64,000 bases of DNA from Seminavis robusta (lineage: Eukaryota; Bacillariophyta; Bacillariophyceae; Naviculales; Naviculaceae): assembly GCA_903772945.1 (NCBI GenBank), contig CAICTM010000111.1, positions 1 to 64,000 on the forward strand, given 5' to 3'. Both the position numbers and the translations under genes were made by a program. Under the pieces are notes generated by a model. That model saw nothing but the letters and a program-made list of their open reading frames with translations, made no database searches and was not told where the DNA came from. Positions 31,319 to 41,308 of the stretch are shown piece after piece (position 1 is the first letter of the stretch; every line of letters starts with the position of its first letter).

Positions 31319-32757
31319 ACAAGCGTCGAAGGAGCATTGTCGACTGAATATGATTAGACAAGGACAGCCATATCCGACCTTGGCTCGATCCTTGGTTGAG
31401 ATCTCCTTGTACAGTATAAAGGGAGCTGCTGGGGATACAAATTAACATGAACATGAACAGATTGGCTTCTGCAATTACATACTACTACATCAGGGAATAA
31501 AGTGCGGGAACGGAATAAAAGGATCCATGAAGATTGCATGACCTAACTAAAAGTGAATAAGTCATGCATGATACTCTCTCGGATAAACATTGGATCTCAA
31601 TTTTTGCCATACACGGGAGGCCACAAATTTCTGTCTTCGACTTTTGACGGCTGAACTTGGAATCTCTCCTGAATACCATATGAATCCAATGAGGGAGAGA
31701 AGTCAGCGCTGTACCTTCAATAACACTCTTGATAATAGAGGCTTACCTCGATTCGATCGATGATTGATTGATCGGCTTGAGTAAAGAACTCCTCCTACCG
31801 GTAGCTACCACTGTTGTCGGCCAAGCTGGTATTTCTCTCCTGTTTACCATAGGAATTCAATGATAACACACTTGATATTAGACTTACCTTTTCGCAACAG
31901 TAGCAGCGATCGGCCGCTCCTCCTCCACCATTTTGTGTTGCTGTGTTGTGTTTTATCGCTTTCGAAGAAGATGGCAGGAGCCACAGAGGTGTGAGTCGAG
32001 TCGATCGATTTGAATAAAGCCAACTCACCTGTTGACGGCCGAGAACTGCCTTCCTGTGGTCCATAGCAATTCAATGAGGGATGGTTTTCGAATCTACGCC
32101 TTCAATAACACTCTTGATAATACGGTAGACTTACCTCAAGTAGACTTACCTTGAATAGAATCAAGTCGATCGAACGATCAAGTCAAGTCAAGTCGATCGA
32201 ACAATCGATTGTCTGGGATAAAGAACTCCTCTGCCTCAACACTCTTGTCGGCCAAGCTTGGATTTCTGTTCTGATCACGATAAAAATTCAATGAGGGAGA
32301 GAAGTCAGTGCTACTATGCCTCGTAATCGACAGATCGCTCCCACAGCAACCATTGTGTTGTAATCTAAACTCTCGGTGTGAGAGGGAGCCGGTGTGAGAG
32401 AGGAGCTCGTGCCATGTTCAAATAGAGGAGCTCGTGCCCTGTTCAAATAGCTCGAAAGCTCCCAAAAAGAGTCTTCTTTTTCCGAAACAACCCCTTGCTT
32501 CAGCCAACTTGCAATAAAGGTTAGCTGGAGAACTGGGAAAGCTAACCATCACGGTGGCGAGTCAACACTGAAAGCTAGTGGAAAACTCCTGGAAAGCTAA
32601 CATGTAGAGAGAGAATACAATGATGGTAACCTCCAGAGCGAACTATCCGAATTCTCCCAACTCTCCTCCTTTTCTCCGGAATTTTTGTTGTCGGAATGGC
32701 GGCAGCCGTTGTTTTTCTGACATCCAGAAGTTTGTACCAGGCCTACATGCGACGCGC
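31319..32757. repeat. Spacer with a degenerate 150-220-bp repeat, three to four copies
   Basis: Related modules lie at about 31665-31760, 31805-31895, 32030-32150 and 32225-32325. They share the phrases CAATGAGGGAGAGAAGTCAG, TTCAATAACACTCTTGATAA, TAGACTTACCT, AAAGAACTCCTC and TTGTCGGCCAAGCT. Between them are runs of TCGATCGA and CAAGTCAAGTC. No gene is seen. At 32380-32450 a smaller duplication (GAGGAGCTCGTGCC, twice) occurs. The region ends at the left end of the piggyBac-family transposon. Confidence 0.65.
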
Positions 32758-32783
32758 CTAGTGGTTAGGGGTAGAGATATCAC
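32758..32783 (+). repeat. Left terminal inverted repeat of the piggyBac-family element
   Basis: 26 bp, perfect inverse of 36158-36183. It begins with CTAG and contains GGTTAGGGGTAGAGATATC. Confidence 0.95.
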
Positions 32784-33157
32784 GAGGTCACTCGTTTGAT
32801 ACCTGAAATGATATCTCTGTAGAGCTACTTTGCAAGACAACGAACTCGATAACAATAAGAGATAGGACAATCTAACCATGAACCATTAGGTTCCTTATAG
32901 TATAGAGCTGTCGCCAGTGCTTCGTTAGAGTGTATTGGGGGTAGTTGTTGTTGCGATATGGTTGTTTCTGTTATCCAGAAATTCATTGGATTTTGTGAGC
33001 AAAGTTACCTCACTCCTGTACGTTGCTGTCGAGATCGGGCAATGGAAATGGAACAACAGCAGAAGATGATCTTTCTGGAAGAAAGAAATGACATGCACGC
33101 TGGTTGTTAACCGCTGGTTGCTGCTGGATAATGCATCCCTTAGCATAGATCGCGAAG

Positions 33158-35857
33158 ATGTCTCCTACCGCTGGAGTGCAACATGATGAAGATGGGGATA
33201 GTCTGTATGATAACCCCGACACTCGCGCTGTTGTTCCACCCCCCGCTCCTACTCCTGGTGGATTGTTGACGGGTAACTTGGTTGGAACACCTCCTGAATC
33301 CATTGGTGGAGGCTCTCCACTTGACTCTGCCGCTCGCCATGAGACTGCTGCTGTACTTGCATCACTTGCAAATGGAACAACCCCTCCAACTGGTGGTGCA
33401 GAAGTCACTCCCACTGAAACGACTGCCAATCCGAAAGGAACCAAGAGAGCAACACCCATGAACAGCTCTCGCCACACCAAAGCGAAGCAGGGAGCTCCCC
33501 GAATTCATGTTGGTGGAAGATGCAAGACAACAAGAGGACAGCTCTTTCATCTGCTCTCTACAGAAGGTCAAAAGGCCACCATTCGCCAGTTCAACAATAA
33601 CCACAACTGCTACGGGACAATCAAGTCTGGCAGCTCCAATCAAGGATATAATATTGTGTTTGATTGTCTTCCCACAGATGAGAAAGAGGTGTTTGTCAGA
33701 CGCAAGAATCTGACTGCACTTGCCAAAGGATGCGAGGAAGTCACCTTCGATCGTGCAACTGACGATCCAGAGAAACTGGCCGAAATTCGAGTGAAGAAAA
33801 GCAAAAAGTTGTCACCACTTCAAGTAAGCAATGACAACTTCCTTGCACTCGAAGACGCAGAGATCTCTGTAGCCAAGACGTTTGACATGAACTGGTCGGC
33901 AGACGAGGACGTGCAAGGTGTTCCTTGGAAGATTCTTCCAGATGGAGTGCACGTCACAGAAGACAAAGATCCCATGTACTATCCCGATGGTGTTGCTTTC
34001 AAGAAGAATGTCGATATCGGTGACTCTGATGCCAATACTGATTTTGCGAAAGTGTTCTTTGAACATTTCATGCCAGATCTTACTGGAATGGCGGCCAAGA
34101 TAGACAAGTTCCACTCTTCGATTAAGAGTCCAATGTACTCGACTGTCAAGTCGGACCACATTAAGTTCCATGATGATGATGGCTACTTTGGTAACAAGGA
34201 TGGCGATTGGATGGTCAAGCAGTGCTTTCTCCTCCTTATTGCCTCCTGTTTGGAAACTGAGAATGGCGCTGATCTTTGGAAGCGAGGCCCTTCCTCTGGT
34301 CGCAAGGAATACCCTGACTTTGGCCAATATCTTCCATTGAATTACTGGAAGGCATTTACCTGTGCTATTGGACTCTGCTTTGGGCCTGAAGAATACTGGT
34401 ACCTGGATAAGCGAGACGTTCCTTGGGATGTCATTGTTCCAGCGGTCATTGGTTTCAACAAGAAGAGGCAGGAATTGTTCTGGGTTGTTCTCCTCATGCT
34501 GGACGAAAGTATGATTGGTTGGAGGCCCAAGTCAACCAAGACCGGAGGTCTTCCAAACCTTACATATGAGCCAAGGAAGCCTGTTCCTTTGGGGACGATG
34601 CTCAGGAATGGTGTCGAGTGTATAACTGGGTGTCTTGTCAACCAAGACATTGCCATGAATGCTGAACGACAGAACTTCAAGAAGTATCTATATGCCGACA
34701 AAGAAGAACAGATCAGGTTGAAGTCCAGCCTCCCAGGAAAGCCTGACATGCCGGCACACACAGCAGAAGTGCTTCGCCAAGTTGAGGATGCACAAGTCGT
34801 CAGGAATGGTTGGTGTGGTGGTGATGCTTGGTTTGGTTCTGTCGCGACATGTGTGGAACTGAAGAAAAGATTTGGTGTCAACTCGACTTTTATTGTGAAG
34901 AACAACAAGGCGTTCTATCCTATGGAAGTCCTTAACGCTGTGTTGAAGGCGAGACATGGAGATAAACCTGCAGGGCACTGGGTAGTCATGACTACCACTA
35001 TTGCTGGTATTGATCTATTGGCGATTGCTTACGCCTGGTCACAGAAAGGGGTATCCTATTTTATTTCCAGTTGTGGTTCTACTGAACCGTCGGAGATCAA
35101 GTATGAATCCAAGTTCGAAGATGAGTGGGGCAACACCGGCAGCAAGCTCATCAATCGACCCAAGATCTGCCACTTCATTTATGAGTACTTGCCCTTGATC
35201 GACGAGCACAACAAGCAAAGGCAGAACCTTCTGGCTCTGGAGAAGTGCTGGCAGACAAAGAACCCATGGATGCGAATTATCACCACACTGACAGGACAGG
35301 CCTTAGTCGACTTGCATCGATACTACCGATACCAGAGAATTGTCGAGAAGGGACACCGTCGCGAGGTTGTTGATCAGGTTCGAATAATGAAGATGGCTGA
35401 TTTGGTTTGTGCTGGGTTGCGTCCGTGGATTGGACCACGCATTCAGCGATCCTTTGGGAAGTCTTCCGATATTCCCATTGAGCGATGCAAGGATTCTCAT
35501 GGAAACTTGAATCGAGATATAACACCAGCACAACTTCGAAAGGGGAGAACTGTTGGCAATTCGGTCACCAAACAATGCTGGGTCTGCAGAGGATACTTGG
35601 ACAAGAATGGTAACCCCATCCAATGCTGGACGTCCATGTGGTGTAAGTTCTGTCATGCTCCCTTGTGCAACAAAGATAGGACCAAAGAGAAAAGGTTTGG
35701 TCCTGATGGTCGTGACATGTCTTGCGTTGACACCCACTTTGGTGCTTGTCATTCCGACGCCTTTGGTTGTGGAGAAGTGAAGGTAAATGGACAGTGCTTC
35801 CCCAAGGCCGAACAGATCAATCAACACCCACGACGCAGTCGCCGAGGACCCTATTAA
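33158..35857 (+). CDS. piggyBac-family transposase (PGBD-like)
   Basis: 899 residues, single exon, ATG start. Residues 1-110 are Pro/Thr/Gly-rich and disordered. A domain at about 120-200 (RGQLFHLLSTEGQ, CYGTIKSGSSNQGY) may be DNA-binding or a diatom-specific addition. The DDE_Tnp_1_7 core follows: first catalytic Asp D449 in LDESMIGWRPK, second D556 in GGDAWFGSVATC, third D619 in AGIDLLAIAYAW, with the family phrase TYEPRKPVPLGTMLRNG between. The C-terminus (about 800-890) is a Cys-rich zinc-binding segment (CWVCRGYLD, CKFCHAPLC, CVDTHFGACH, FGCGEV), as in the cross-braced Cys finger of piggyBac transposases that binds the ends. It would cut and paste the element by recognising the flanking inverted repeats. 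No breaks are seen. Confidence 0.92.
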   Translation: MSPTAGVQHDEDGDSLYDNPDTRAVVPPPAPTPGGLLTGNLVGTPPESIGGGSPLDSAARHETAAVLASLANGTTPPTGGAEVTPTETTANPKGTKRATPMNSSRHTKAKQGAPRIHVGGRCKTTRGQLFHLLSTEGQKATIRQFNNNHNCYGTIKSGSSNQGYNIVFDCLPTDEKEVFVRRKNLTALAKGCEEVTFDRATDDPEKLAEIRVKKSKKLSPLQVSNDNFLALEDAEISVAKTFDMNWSADEDVQGVPWKILPDGVHVTEDKDPMYYPDGVAFKKNVDIGDSDANTDFAKVFFEHFMPDLTGMAAKIDKFHSSIKSPMYSTVKSDHIKFHDDDGYFGNKDGDWMVKQCFLLLIASCLETENGADLWKRGPSSGRKEYPDFGQYLPLNYWKAFTCAIGLCFGPEEYWYLDKRDVPWDVIVPAVIGFNKKRQELFWVVLLMLDESMIGWRPKSTKTGGLPNLTYEPRKPVPLGTMLRNGVECITGCLVNQDIAMNAERQNFKKYLYADKEEQIRLKSSLPGKPDMPAHTAEVLRQVEDAQVVRNGWCGGDAWFGSVATCVELKKRFGVNSTFIVKNNKAFYPMEVLNAVLKARHGDKPAGHWVVMTTTIAGIDLLAIAYAWSQKGVSYFISSCGSTEPSEIKYESKFEDEWGNTGSKLINRPKICHFIYEYLPLIDEHNKQRQNLLALEKCWQTKNPWMRIITTLTGQALVDLHRYYRYQRIVEKGHRREVVDQVRIMKMADLVCAGLRPWIGPRIQRSFGKSSDIPIERCKDSHGNLNRDITPAQLRKGRTVGNSVTKQCWVCRGYLDKNGNPIQCWTSMWCKFCHAPLCNKDRTKEKRFGPDGRDMSCVDTHFGACHSDAFGCGEVKVNGQCFPKAEQINQHPRRSRRGPY

Positions 35858-36157
35858 TCATCCTCTTTCAGTAGTAGCAGCAGCGGCAGATGTGTCATGG
35901 TCGCTTGTTGTTTGTTTCTACTAGACAATAACACGTAATAAAACTATCGAGTGCTTTTACACGGATGGTATTTGTAATGATACCTCTATTGCTAGGGATG
36001 TAATTCTTCACAGAAGTGTCCGATTCTCGTGCTTGTTGAATGTATGGATATCCCCTAATTCTCCTCTTTCATTTCATCCAAACAGAATGAGAATCGGACA
36101 TCTCTGTGGAAACTTAGAACACGAACAAAATCGTCACTGGAGATATCACGTGATATC

Positions 36158-36183
36158 GTGATATCTCTACCCCTAACCACTAG
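36158..36183 (-). repeat. Right terminal inverted repeat of the piggyBac-family element
   Basis: 26 bp, perfect inverse of 32758-32783, ending CTAG. Just inside, GATATCACGTGATATC (36142-36157) forms an additional palindrome overlapping the repeat. Confidence 0.95.
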
Positions 36184-36327
36184 AACGATCGTCACCCAGT
36201 GAAAATTGATGCAATCACGGGACTGCGGGGTCCTAGAATCTTCAATCATTCCAAAACTGCATCCAAAGCCAGTGCGCCACCCGCCACCCGCCCACCCAAA
36301 GTCTTGGACATCATCTCAATCGTCTTG

Positions 36328-36969
36328 ATGGAGGCAGCGCCGTCGCTCTTACATCTACTATCGAGAGTAACCATACTACTAATAGTTGGTCTCTTGCTCC
36401 CCCCAATTGGTGCCTTCAGAATGGGAGATGCCAATGATAGCGATTTGCTCCGCGTGAGACGCTTTGATGCCGCCAAAGATGTTGATGCCATCAAACAAGT
36501 CTTTCGGCACAACATTGCAGAGGAATGGACCAAGTACCATGACGCCAAGTATCTACCCAACGCCAAAAGATACATTGAAACAGCAACCACGTCCCCGGAT
36601 AGTGACTTTAATAACATTGAACAAATCTACTTTGAAAGTGGAGGTTTCTTTTGGGTCCTGGTAACATCGAAGGATGAGGTCGTCGGCATGACAGGGTTGG
36701 AAGTCAACACAAAGGAACGAAAAGGCGAGCTTCGGAGAATGTGCCTATTCCCTTCCATTCGTCGGAAAGGTTGGGGCACAAAACTGGGAAAGTTAGTAGA
36801 AGAAAAGGCAAAAGAATTGGGACTGGAAACGGTCTTTTTGAGCACTCCGGAACATGGAGACGATGTCCTTCAATTTTATTCCAAGCTGGGCTTTTGTGAC
36901 ACCGGACAGAGGGCGCCATTGCACGGTAGTCCTATTCAAGAAGTGTTCTTGGAATGGAAAGTCCAATGA
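36328..36969 (+). CDS. GNAT-family N-acetyltransferase with N-terminal targeting sequence
   Basis: 213 residues from the first ATG of the frame at 36328 (the in-frame ATG at 36421 would remove the leader). The first 31 residues are a signal-like hydrophobic stretch (LLSRVTILLIVGLLLPPIGA) followed directly by FRMGD. The GNAT fold follows: an acceptor-side helix region (VFRHNIAEEW), the strand GFFWVLVTSKDEVVGMTGL, the acetyl-CoA pyrophosphate-binding loop RRKGWGTKLGKLV (the R/Q-x-x-G-x-G/A motif), and the C-terminal VFLSTPEHGDDVLQFYSKLG with the typical alpha-4/beta-6 ending GFCDTG. It transfers acetyl from acetyl-CoA to an amine; the substrate is unknown. The GA-F junction resembles diatom plastid presequences (A-F at the cut site), so a plastid or secretory location is possible. 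It begins 145 bp after the transposon's right end. Confidence 0.85.
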   Translation: MEAAPSLLHLLSRVTILLIVGLLLPPIGAFRMGDANDSDLLRVRRFDAAKDVDAIKQVFRHNIAEEWTKYHDAKYLPNAKRYIETATTSPDSDFNNIEQIYFESGGFFWVLVTSKDEVVGMTGLEVNTKERKGELRRMCLFPSIRRKGWGTKLGKLVEEKAKELGLETVFLSTPEHGDDVLQFYSKLGFCDTGQRAPLHGSPIQEVFLEWKVQ

Positions 36970-38219
36970 CGGATGTAGTGACTGGGGCGAACGAACCCCA
37001 ACTAGTTGCATTATAGAAACTGGTTACAGTTGTACATATAGCCAACTTTTTTAAAAGAATACAGCACATATGTGTCTGGATACGGTAGCTAGTTCTCTGA
37101 GTTGTCTCAAATCGTAGGAGGAGCTGTGTCCGCGTGCAGTGCAGGCCAGGAGTGGGAACTTCACTAGCTAGTAGCTACCTGGGGCAAAAGGTGGATGGAT
37201 GGAATGCTTGCTGAATCCAATTGAACCAGCTTTGTTCTGCAGCACTGTTCATGCGGGCCATTGATCCGGATCAAGCGGTTGCGGTCGAGAAGGAACGCCT
37301 TTGGGTGCAACGATCAGGTGTGATATGCCATTGTTGGCAGTCAAATGGCTGGATGACAGATGAGTCCCGCTACAATGAACCAAATCTGAGTGGAGAAAGC
37401 AACGTTTCTGTTCCTCGTCGGCCGTCAAATTAACGAGCGATGCGTCCCGCTACAATGAACCAAACTTTCAATCTGAGTGGAGGAGAAAGGAAAATGTTTC
37501 TGTTCCTCAGCAGGAGGAGGGAAGTTTGCTTCCTCCAGTCCTCTGCTTTGGGTGCCGGGTGTGAGTGCGAAGATTGATTGCTCTGGCAAGGCCATAGAGC
37601 AGAAGGGCGACACACTTGTAGAAGCAAACTATCCAGGAAAAAGAAGCCATCCTCAGAAGGTCGTGGTTCGTTGGCCAACTAGCTAGCTGCTTCCGAGCTT
37701 TCCCATGGCCCCAACTGGACGATCTCACGAGGAAACAGTCTGACAGGAATTGGATTGAACCGGCCGGCACCTGTTTTCTTTGCTGCTACAGTACCGATAA
37801 GGATTGCTCAAAACTGTTGGCAACAGCGAGCTCGGAAAGGAAACAGTCTGACATAGGTTGCGGGAGTCGATAGGGCAATTGGGGGCCTTCGGTTTTTTGC
37901 CCCGCGCCCCTTTCCACTGGTCGACCTGGTCGTGAACCACAACAGCCCCACTAGTACGGCACCACGCCACATACAGTTCTCAACCTGATAGCCCGATCCA
38001 ACAAGTAGAGAAGATATTATCTAGCTAGCTAGTACGGATAACTCCAGGGACACGGCTGCTGTTGATAGTTCTTGCTTGAAGCCAAAAAGAAGCCACTAAG
38101 CCACTTGCAGCGTCAGGGTAGCGATAGCTTTGGCTATGCATACCGTACCGGAACAGTAGCATGAAAGTTAGCTCACAATTTTCAGATTGATCGCTCTGTC
38201 TCATCCATCCCTCAAAACC
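36970..38219. other. Intergenic region with a small tandem duplication
   Basis: No gene recognised. Two copies of a roughly 60-70-bp unit lie at 37359-37416 and 37439-37508. They share TCCCGCTACAATGAACCAAA, ATCTGAGTGGAG and GTTTCTGTTCCTC; the second carries small insertions. The word GGAAACAGTCTGACA occurs at about 37731 and 37839. Confidence 0.5.
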
Positions 38220-38792
38220 ATGATGACATCGACAGCAACCGACGACAGAGTTTCTAGTCCGGCAGGCAATGCCGCGAAGATCACCAACGACGATGGTTCT
38301 TCCATTCGTACGGCAACGACCTGCAACGAATCATCTTCTCACAGCTCTCATTCGAACGAGATGAATCTGTCGCCTCGTCGCCGCGTTTCTAACAGCAGTG
38401 GTTTGCTTCTGGAACGAGCCGCATCCCAGGAGAAGTTTCGAGAAGGCAGGTGGGCCGAAACTCTGCATGATTTTCGTAGTACGACACCAAACAGAGGAGT
38501 GCCGGCAGCACTGCAAGACCTTGGAGGCTTCAAGTTGGGATACTATGAAGATGATGCAAGGCCAAGTGATCTTGGCTATGGTGCCCACTGCGGACGTCCT
38601 AGAACCGACAGTGACGGAGATGACCTGGGATACTACTCAGATAGCGCCCCAATCAAGAAGCAAGAGGGTATCCGTCGACGTTGCTCCGTAACCAAGTTCT
38701 CACCGCAAATCCAGGCAGCACAGTCGTTACTGGAACCTGAAGACCAGTCAGACTATGATGATTTCTCGGATGACGAATCTTGTTTCTTCTAG
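38220..38792 (+). CDS. Acidic, Ser-rich probably disordered protein with LGYY repeats
   Basis: 190 residues from the ATG at 38220. The first 75 residues are Ser/Thr/Asn-rich. The middle has a short helix-like piece (REGRWAETLHDFRS) and then three related motifs: FKLGYYEDDARPSD, LGYGAHCGRPRTDSDGDD and LGYYSDSAPIKK. A basic RRRCSVTKFSP and an acidic end (DQSDYDDFSDDESCFF) follow. RRRCSVT and the Ser/Asp tail look like kinase target sites. I recognise no family. It may be one of the many lineage-specific diatom proteins with repeated GYY motifs. Coding is supported by the clean frame and the motif repetition. Confidence 0.6.
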   Translation: MMTSTATDDRVSSPAGNAAKITNDDGSSIRTATTCNESSSHSSHSNEMNLSPRRRVSNSSGLLLERAASQEKFREGRWAETLHDFRSTTPNRGVPAALQDLGGFKLGYYEDDARPSDLGYGAHCGRPRTDSDGDDLGYYSDSAPIKKQEGIRRRCSVTKFSPQIQAAQSLLEPEDQSDYDDFSDDESCFF

Positions 38793-39977
38793 GCCTGGAT
38801 GATGCTCTACTACAACTTGTACAAAAATGCATACATATGGACACATATTACTAAAGAGGCGAAAGCTATCAAGGAGGCTGCCTTTCATAAAACCAATATA
38901 GATCATTCTTCATTGTCGTCTAAACGCAGGCAGCCAATGTATTTCAGCTGAAACTGATGCAAACCCAGCCAAACAATCTTTACGATGATCCTGCAACAAA
39001 TAATAACCGATACATTAAGTTGGGGGACTCCCACCCGCGTGCTAGTAGATGGCCTCTGGCTTGAACTTAGCTTCTGGCTGTTTGCAGCTCGGGTACCCTG
39101 CACCCTGCCACCAGCCTCGCGAGGTCATCAGCCATCTACATTGCTTCTACATTGCTTACATGTATCTGTTTGCCAGTAGCTAGCCAGCCAGTGAGATAAA
39201 ATGTCATGTAGATAGCTGTTAGAGGAACATGCTACTAGTACATGTACTAGCTACGTACATTGGCCTGGGGCAGCAATGAGCTCAGCAATGCTAATGCGGT
39301 ACATGTACCGTAAGGTGCGACCGCACTTGCTGTACCGTACCGTACCGAAGTGCATGTTGCCATTCTGCGTCGCTGGTACCTGGTACCGGTACCACAACAG
39401 TTCAACATCCAGAAGATGGATCCAGCTTGGACACCCAATCTTGGGTGCAAATCCATAAATAAAGAGACCCCAAATAAGCCTGTTATAACCGGCTTACGAA
39501 TTCACTTCTCCTTCAAAGGAAGTTCTCTATGTCATCAGTTTTACTAGATCATCAATGGATCATCGTAGAATAAACAGGATTGTGGACCATCTCATAATTC
39601 CCGTGGCGGCACCGTTCCTTGCAAGGCGGACCATATCCACCACTCTAACTCTTGACTATCGAGACATCAGTCAGATCTGAGTGAGATCTAGTAGCTAGAG
39701 CAGCTGATCCATCTGGTAAAAAGGTTTCGGGTGTTTGGAACCCTCATTTTTATTTCTTCGTTCCTTCGCGATTTGCGATGCAGCAGCAGCTTCAGAAGTT
39801 GTTTCTGCACGAGTAGACACCGCTGCCCGATCCAGTAACTGTTGTCGAGTCCACAACCCAACTCTCTCTTCTAAAACAGTTATTCTCCTCTCTCTCTTGT
39901 CTACTTCATATCCGTCAAGCTTCAGTTACTACCTATCCACACCATCGCATAGAGCCAGAGCAATACAGTAACTAACC
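38793..39977. other. Intergenic region rich in GTAC/CCGG palindromic words
   Basis: No gene recognised. At 39235-39400 the words GTACATGTAC, GTACCGTACCGTACCG and GGTACCTGGTACCGGTACC are packed together. The last 200 bp are the leader of the EF-hand gene. Confidence 0.45.
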
Positions 39978-40643
39978 ATGGCGGCAGCAGCAGCATCTTC
40001 GGCACGACGACGTCGCAACTCCAAACTCATGGAGTTGGAACGCAATCATCTATCCTACAAGCGACGACTGCTCAAGGATCGAGCAGCCGAAATCTTTGAT
40101 GTCATGTCGGCCGACGGAGAATGGCTCGCACAATCATCGGAAATCAAGAAACTATTGGCCCGATCACTGCTCATTATCGAGCCTGCCAAACTGCAAGAGG
40201 ATGCCGTGCAATTGGTCATGAACACGGCCCGACATTCACAGCAACGGGACGGCATGTCACCGCCGCCTGGCATGGAAGACGGTGCACTCTGCAAAGAAGC
40301 CTTGGTGGATGCCGTGGAAAAGTATGGAGAGTACATTAGAAAAGCCAAGAAGATTGACATCATCTTTCAAAAGTACGACAAGGGCAAGGATGGGTATCTG
40401 TCCAAAAAGGAGCTCCGATCCATGCTGGAGGATTACGAACGCAAGGCTGGTCGATCCCGAAATGGATTGGTGGTCAATTTGTACATTTCTGACGAAGATT
40501 TGGATTGGATCATGGAGCAAAGTGATGCCGATGGCAACAACAAGATTAGCCATGCCGAGTACCTGCCTGCCATTGCGGCATGGGAAGAATTGGCGGAAAT
40601 GAAATTGGCAGAAACAGCAACTTGTGGTTGTGTCATTTTGTAG
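39978..40643 (+). CDS. EF-hand protein with C-terminal CaaX box (paralog 2)
   Basis: 221 residues, ATG start MAAAAASSARRRRN. The plan equals the paralog at 25821: a basic N-terminus, the segment MSADGEWLAQSSEIKKLLA, EF-hand loops DKGKDGYLSKKE (134-145) and DADGNNKISHAE (183-194), the shared YLPAIAAWEELAEMKL, and an end GCVIL with Cys218 as the CaaX cysteine. Final Leu again favours geranylgeranylation. The two genes are 13.5 kb apart on the same strand with different genes between them, so they are a dispersed duplication rather than a strict tandem. Likely a lipid-anchored Ca2+ sensor; target unknown. Confidence 0.85.
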   Translation: MAAAAASSARRRRNSKLMELERNHLSYKRRLLKDRAAEIFDVMSADGEWLAQSSEIKKLLARSLLIIEPAKLQEDAVQLVMNTARHSQQRDGMSPPPGMEDGALCKEALVDAVEKYGEYIRKAKKIDIIFQKYDKGKDGYLSKKELRSMLEDYERKAGRSRNGLVVNLYISDEDLDWIMEQSDADGNNKISHAEYLPAIAAWEELAEMKLAETATCGCVIL

Positions 40644-41308
40644 GTGATCGCTCGCTGCACACACATGTCATACATACATATTTTTTGCATTGAATGAAGC
40701 TCCCATAGTTGTAGCCTGTCTTCAGCTGTAGTATTTTATACTGTCAATAATTGCTTGAATGTTCTAATTCGATTGCATATCGCGTATGCAAAACCAAAAG
40801 ACGAACGGAGGTTCTTCGGATGAGGCGGATGGCTACAGCATTCTTTCGTACCGTACCGGTATGGGCTACCGTATGGTAGCCACACCACACTTCTGCGAGA
40901 GCTGCAGAATTCTAGCTGCCTGTAGCCGGTTGGAGCCGCCCCTCTGCCTTGGCTTGCCATCCGTTCACCGCTCACCAATATTTGGCACATCCAAGCTTCA
41001 CTGCCAGCATTCAGATTCACGCACCGGCTGGGAGCCAGATTGAACGATTTGATGATTCAATTTAGTCAATCAAGCAATAAAGTACATAGCAAAAGCTCAT
41101 TTTACGTACAGCAGTACCTGGTAGTAACGTTATGAATGATCAATCCCTCAAAACTCAAAATTTCATTTTTCGGATCTTCCATGAAACTACCCTTTTCACC
41201 AGAACCATGTGAATTCTCTGTCGTGGATGCACTTCGAACTCCACGTTCCACATGCGTGCAACTTTTATCACCTCAAAAGCACTCGATCTGACTTGATGAA
41301 CCATCACC
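40644..41308. other. Intergenic region, no gene seen
   Basis: About 660 bp. It contains ACCGTACCGGTATGG and CTACCGTATGGTAG words near 40847-40880 and nothing else I can name. Confidence 0.4.

Larger units (their letters stand above)
32758..36183 (+). mobile_element. piggyBac-family DNA transposon, apparently complete, CTAG ends
   Basis: A 3,426-bp element bounded by perfect 26-bp terminal inverted repeats at 32758-32783 and 36158-36183. The left repeat starts CTAGTGGTTAGGGGTAGAGA; the right ends with its complement, CCCCTAACCACTAG. Similarity continues inward for about 8 more bases with two mismatches. Both outer ends are the palindrome CTAG. If CTAG is the duplicated target site (piggyBac elements classically use TTAA), the true ends would be TGGTTAGGGG. 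Inside is a single intact transposase gene (33158-35857). The perfect repeats and open gene argue for a young, perhaps still mobile copy. Confidence 0.9.
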
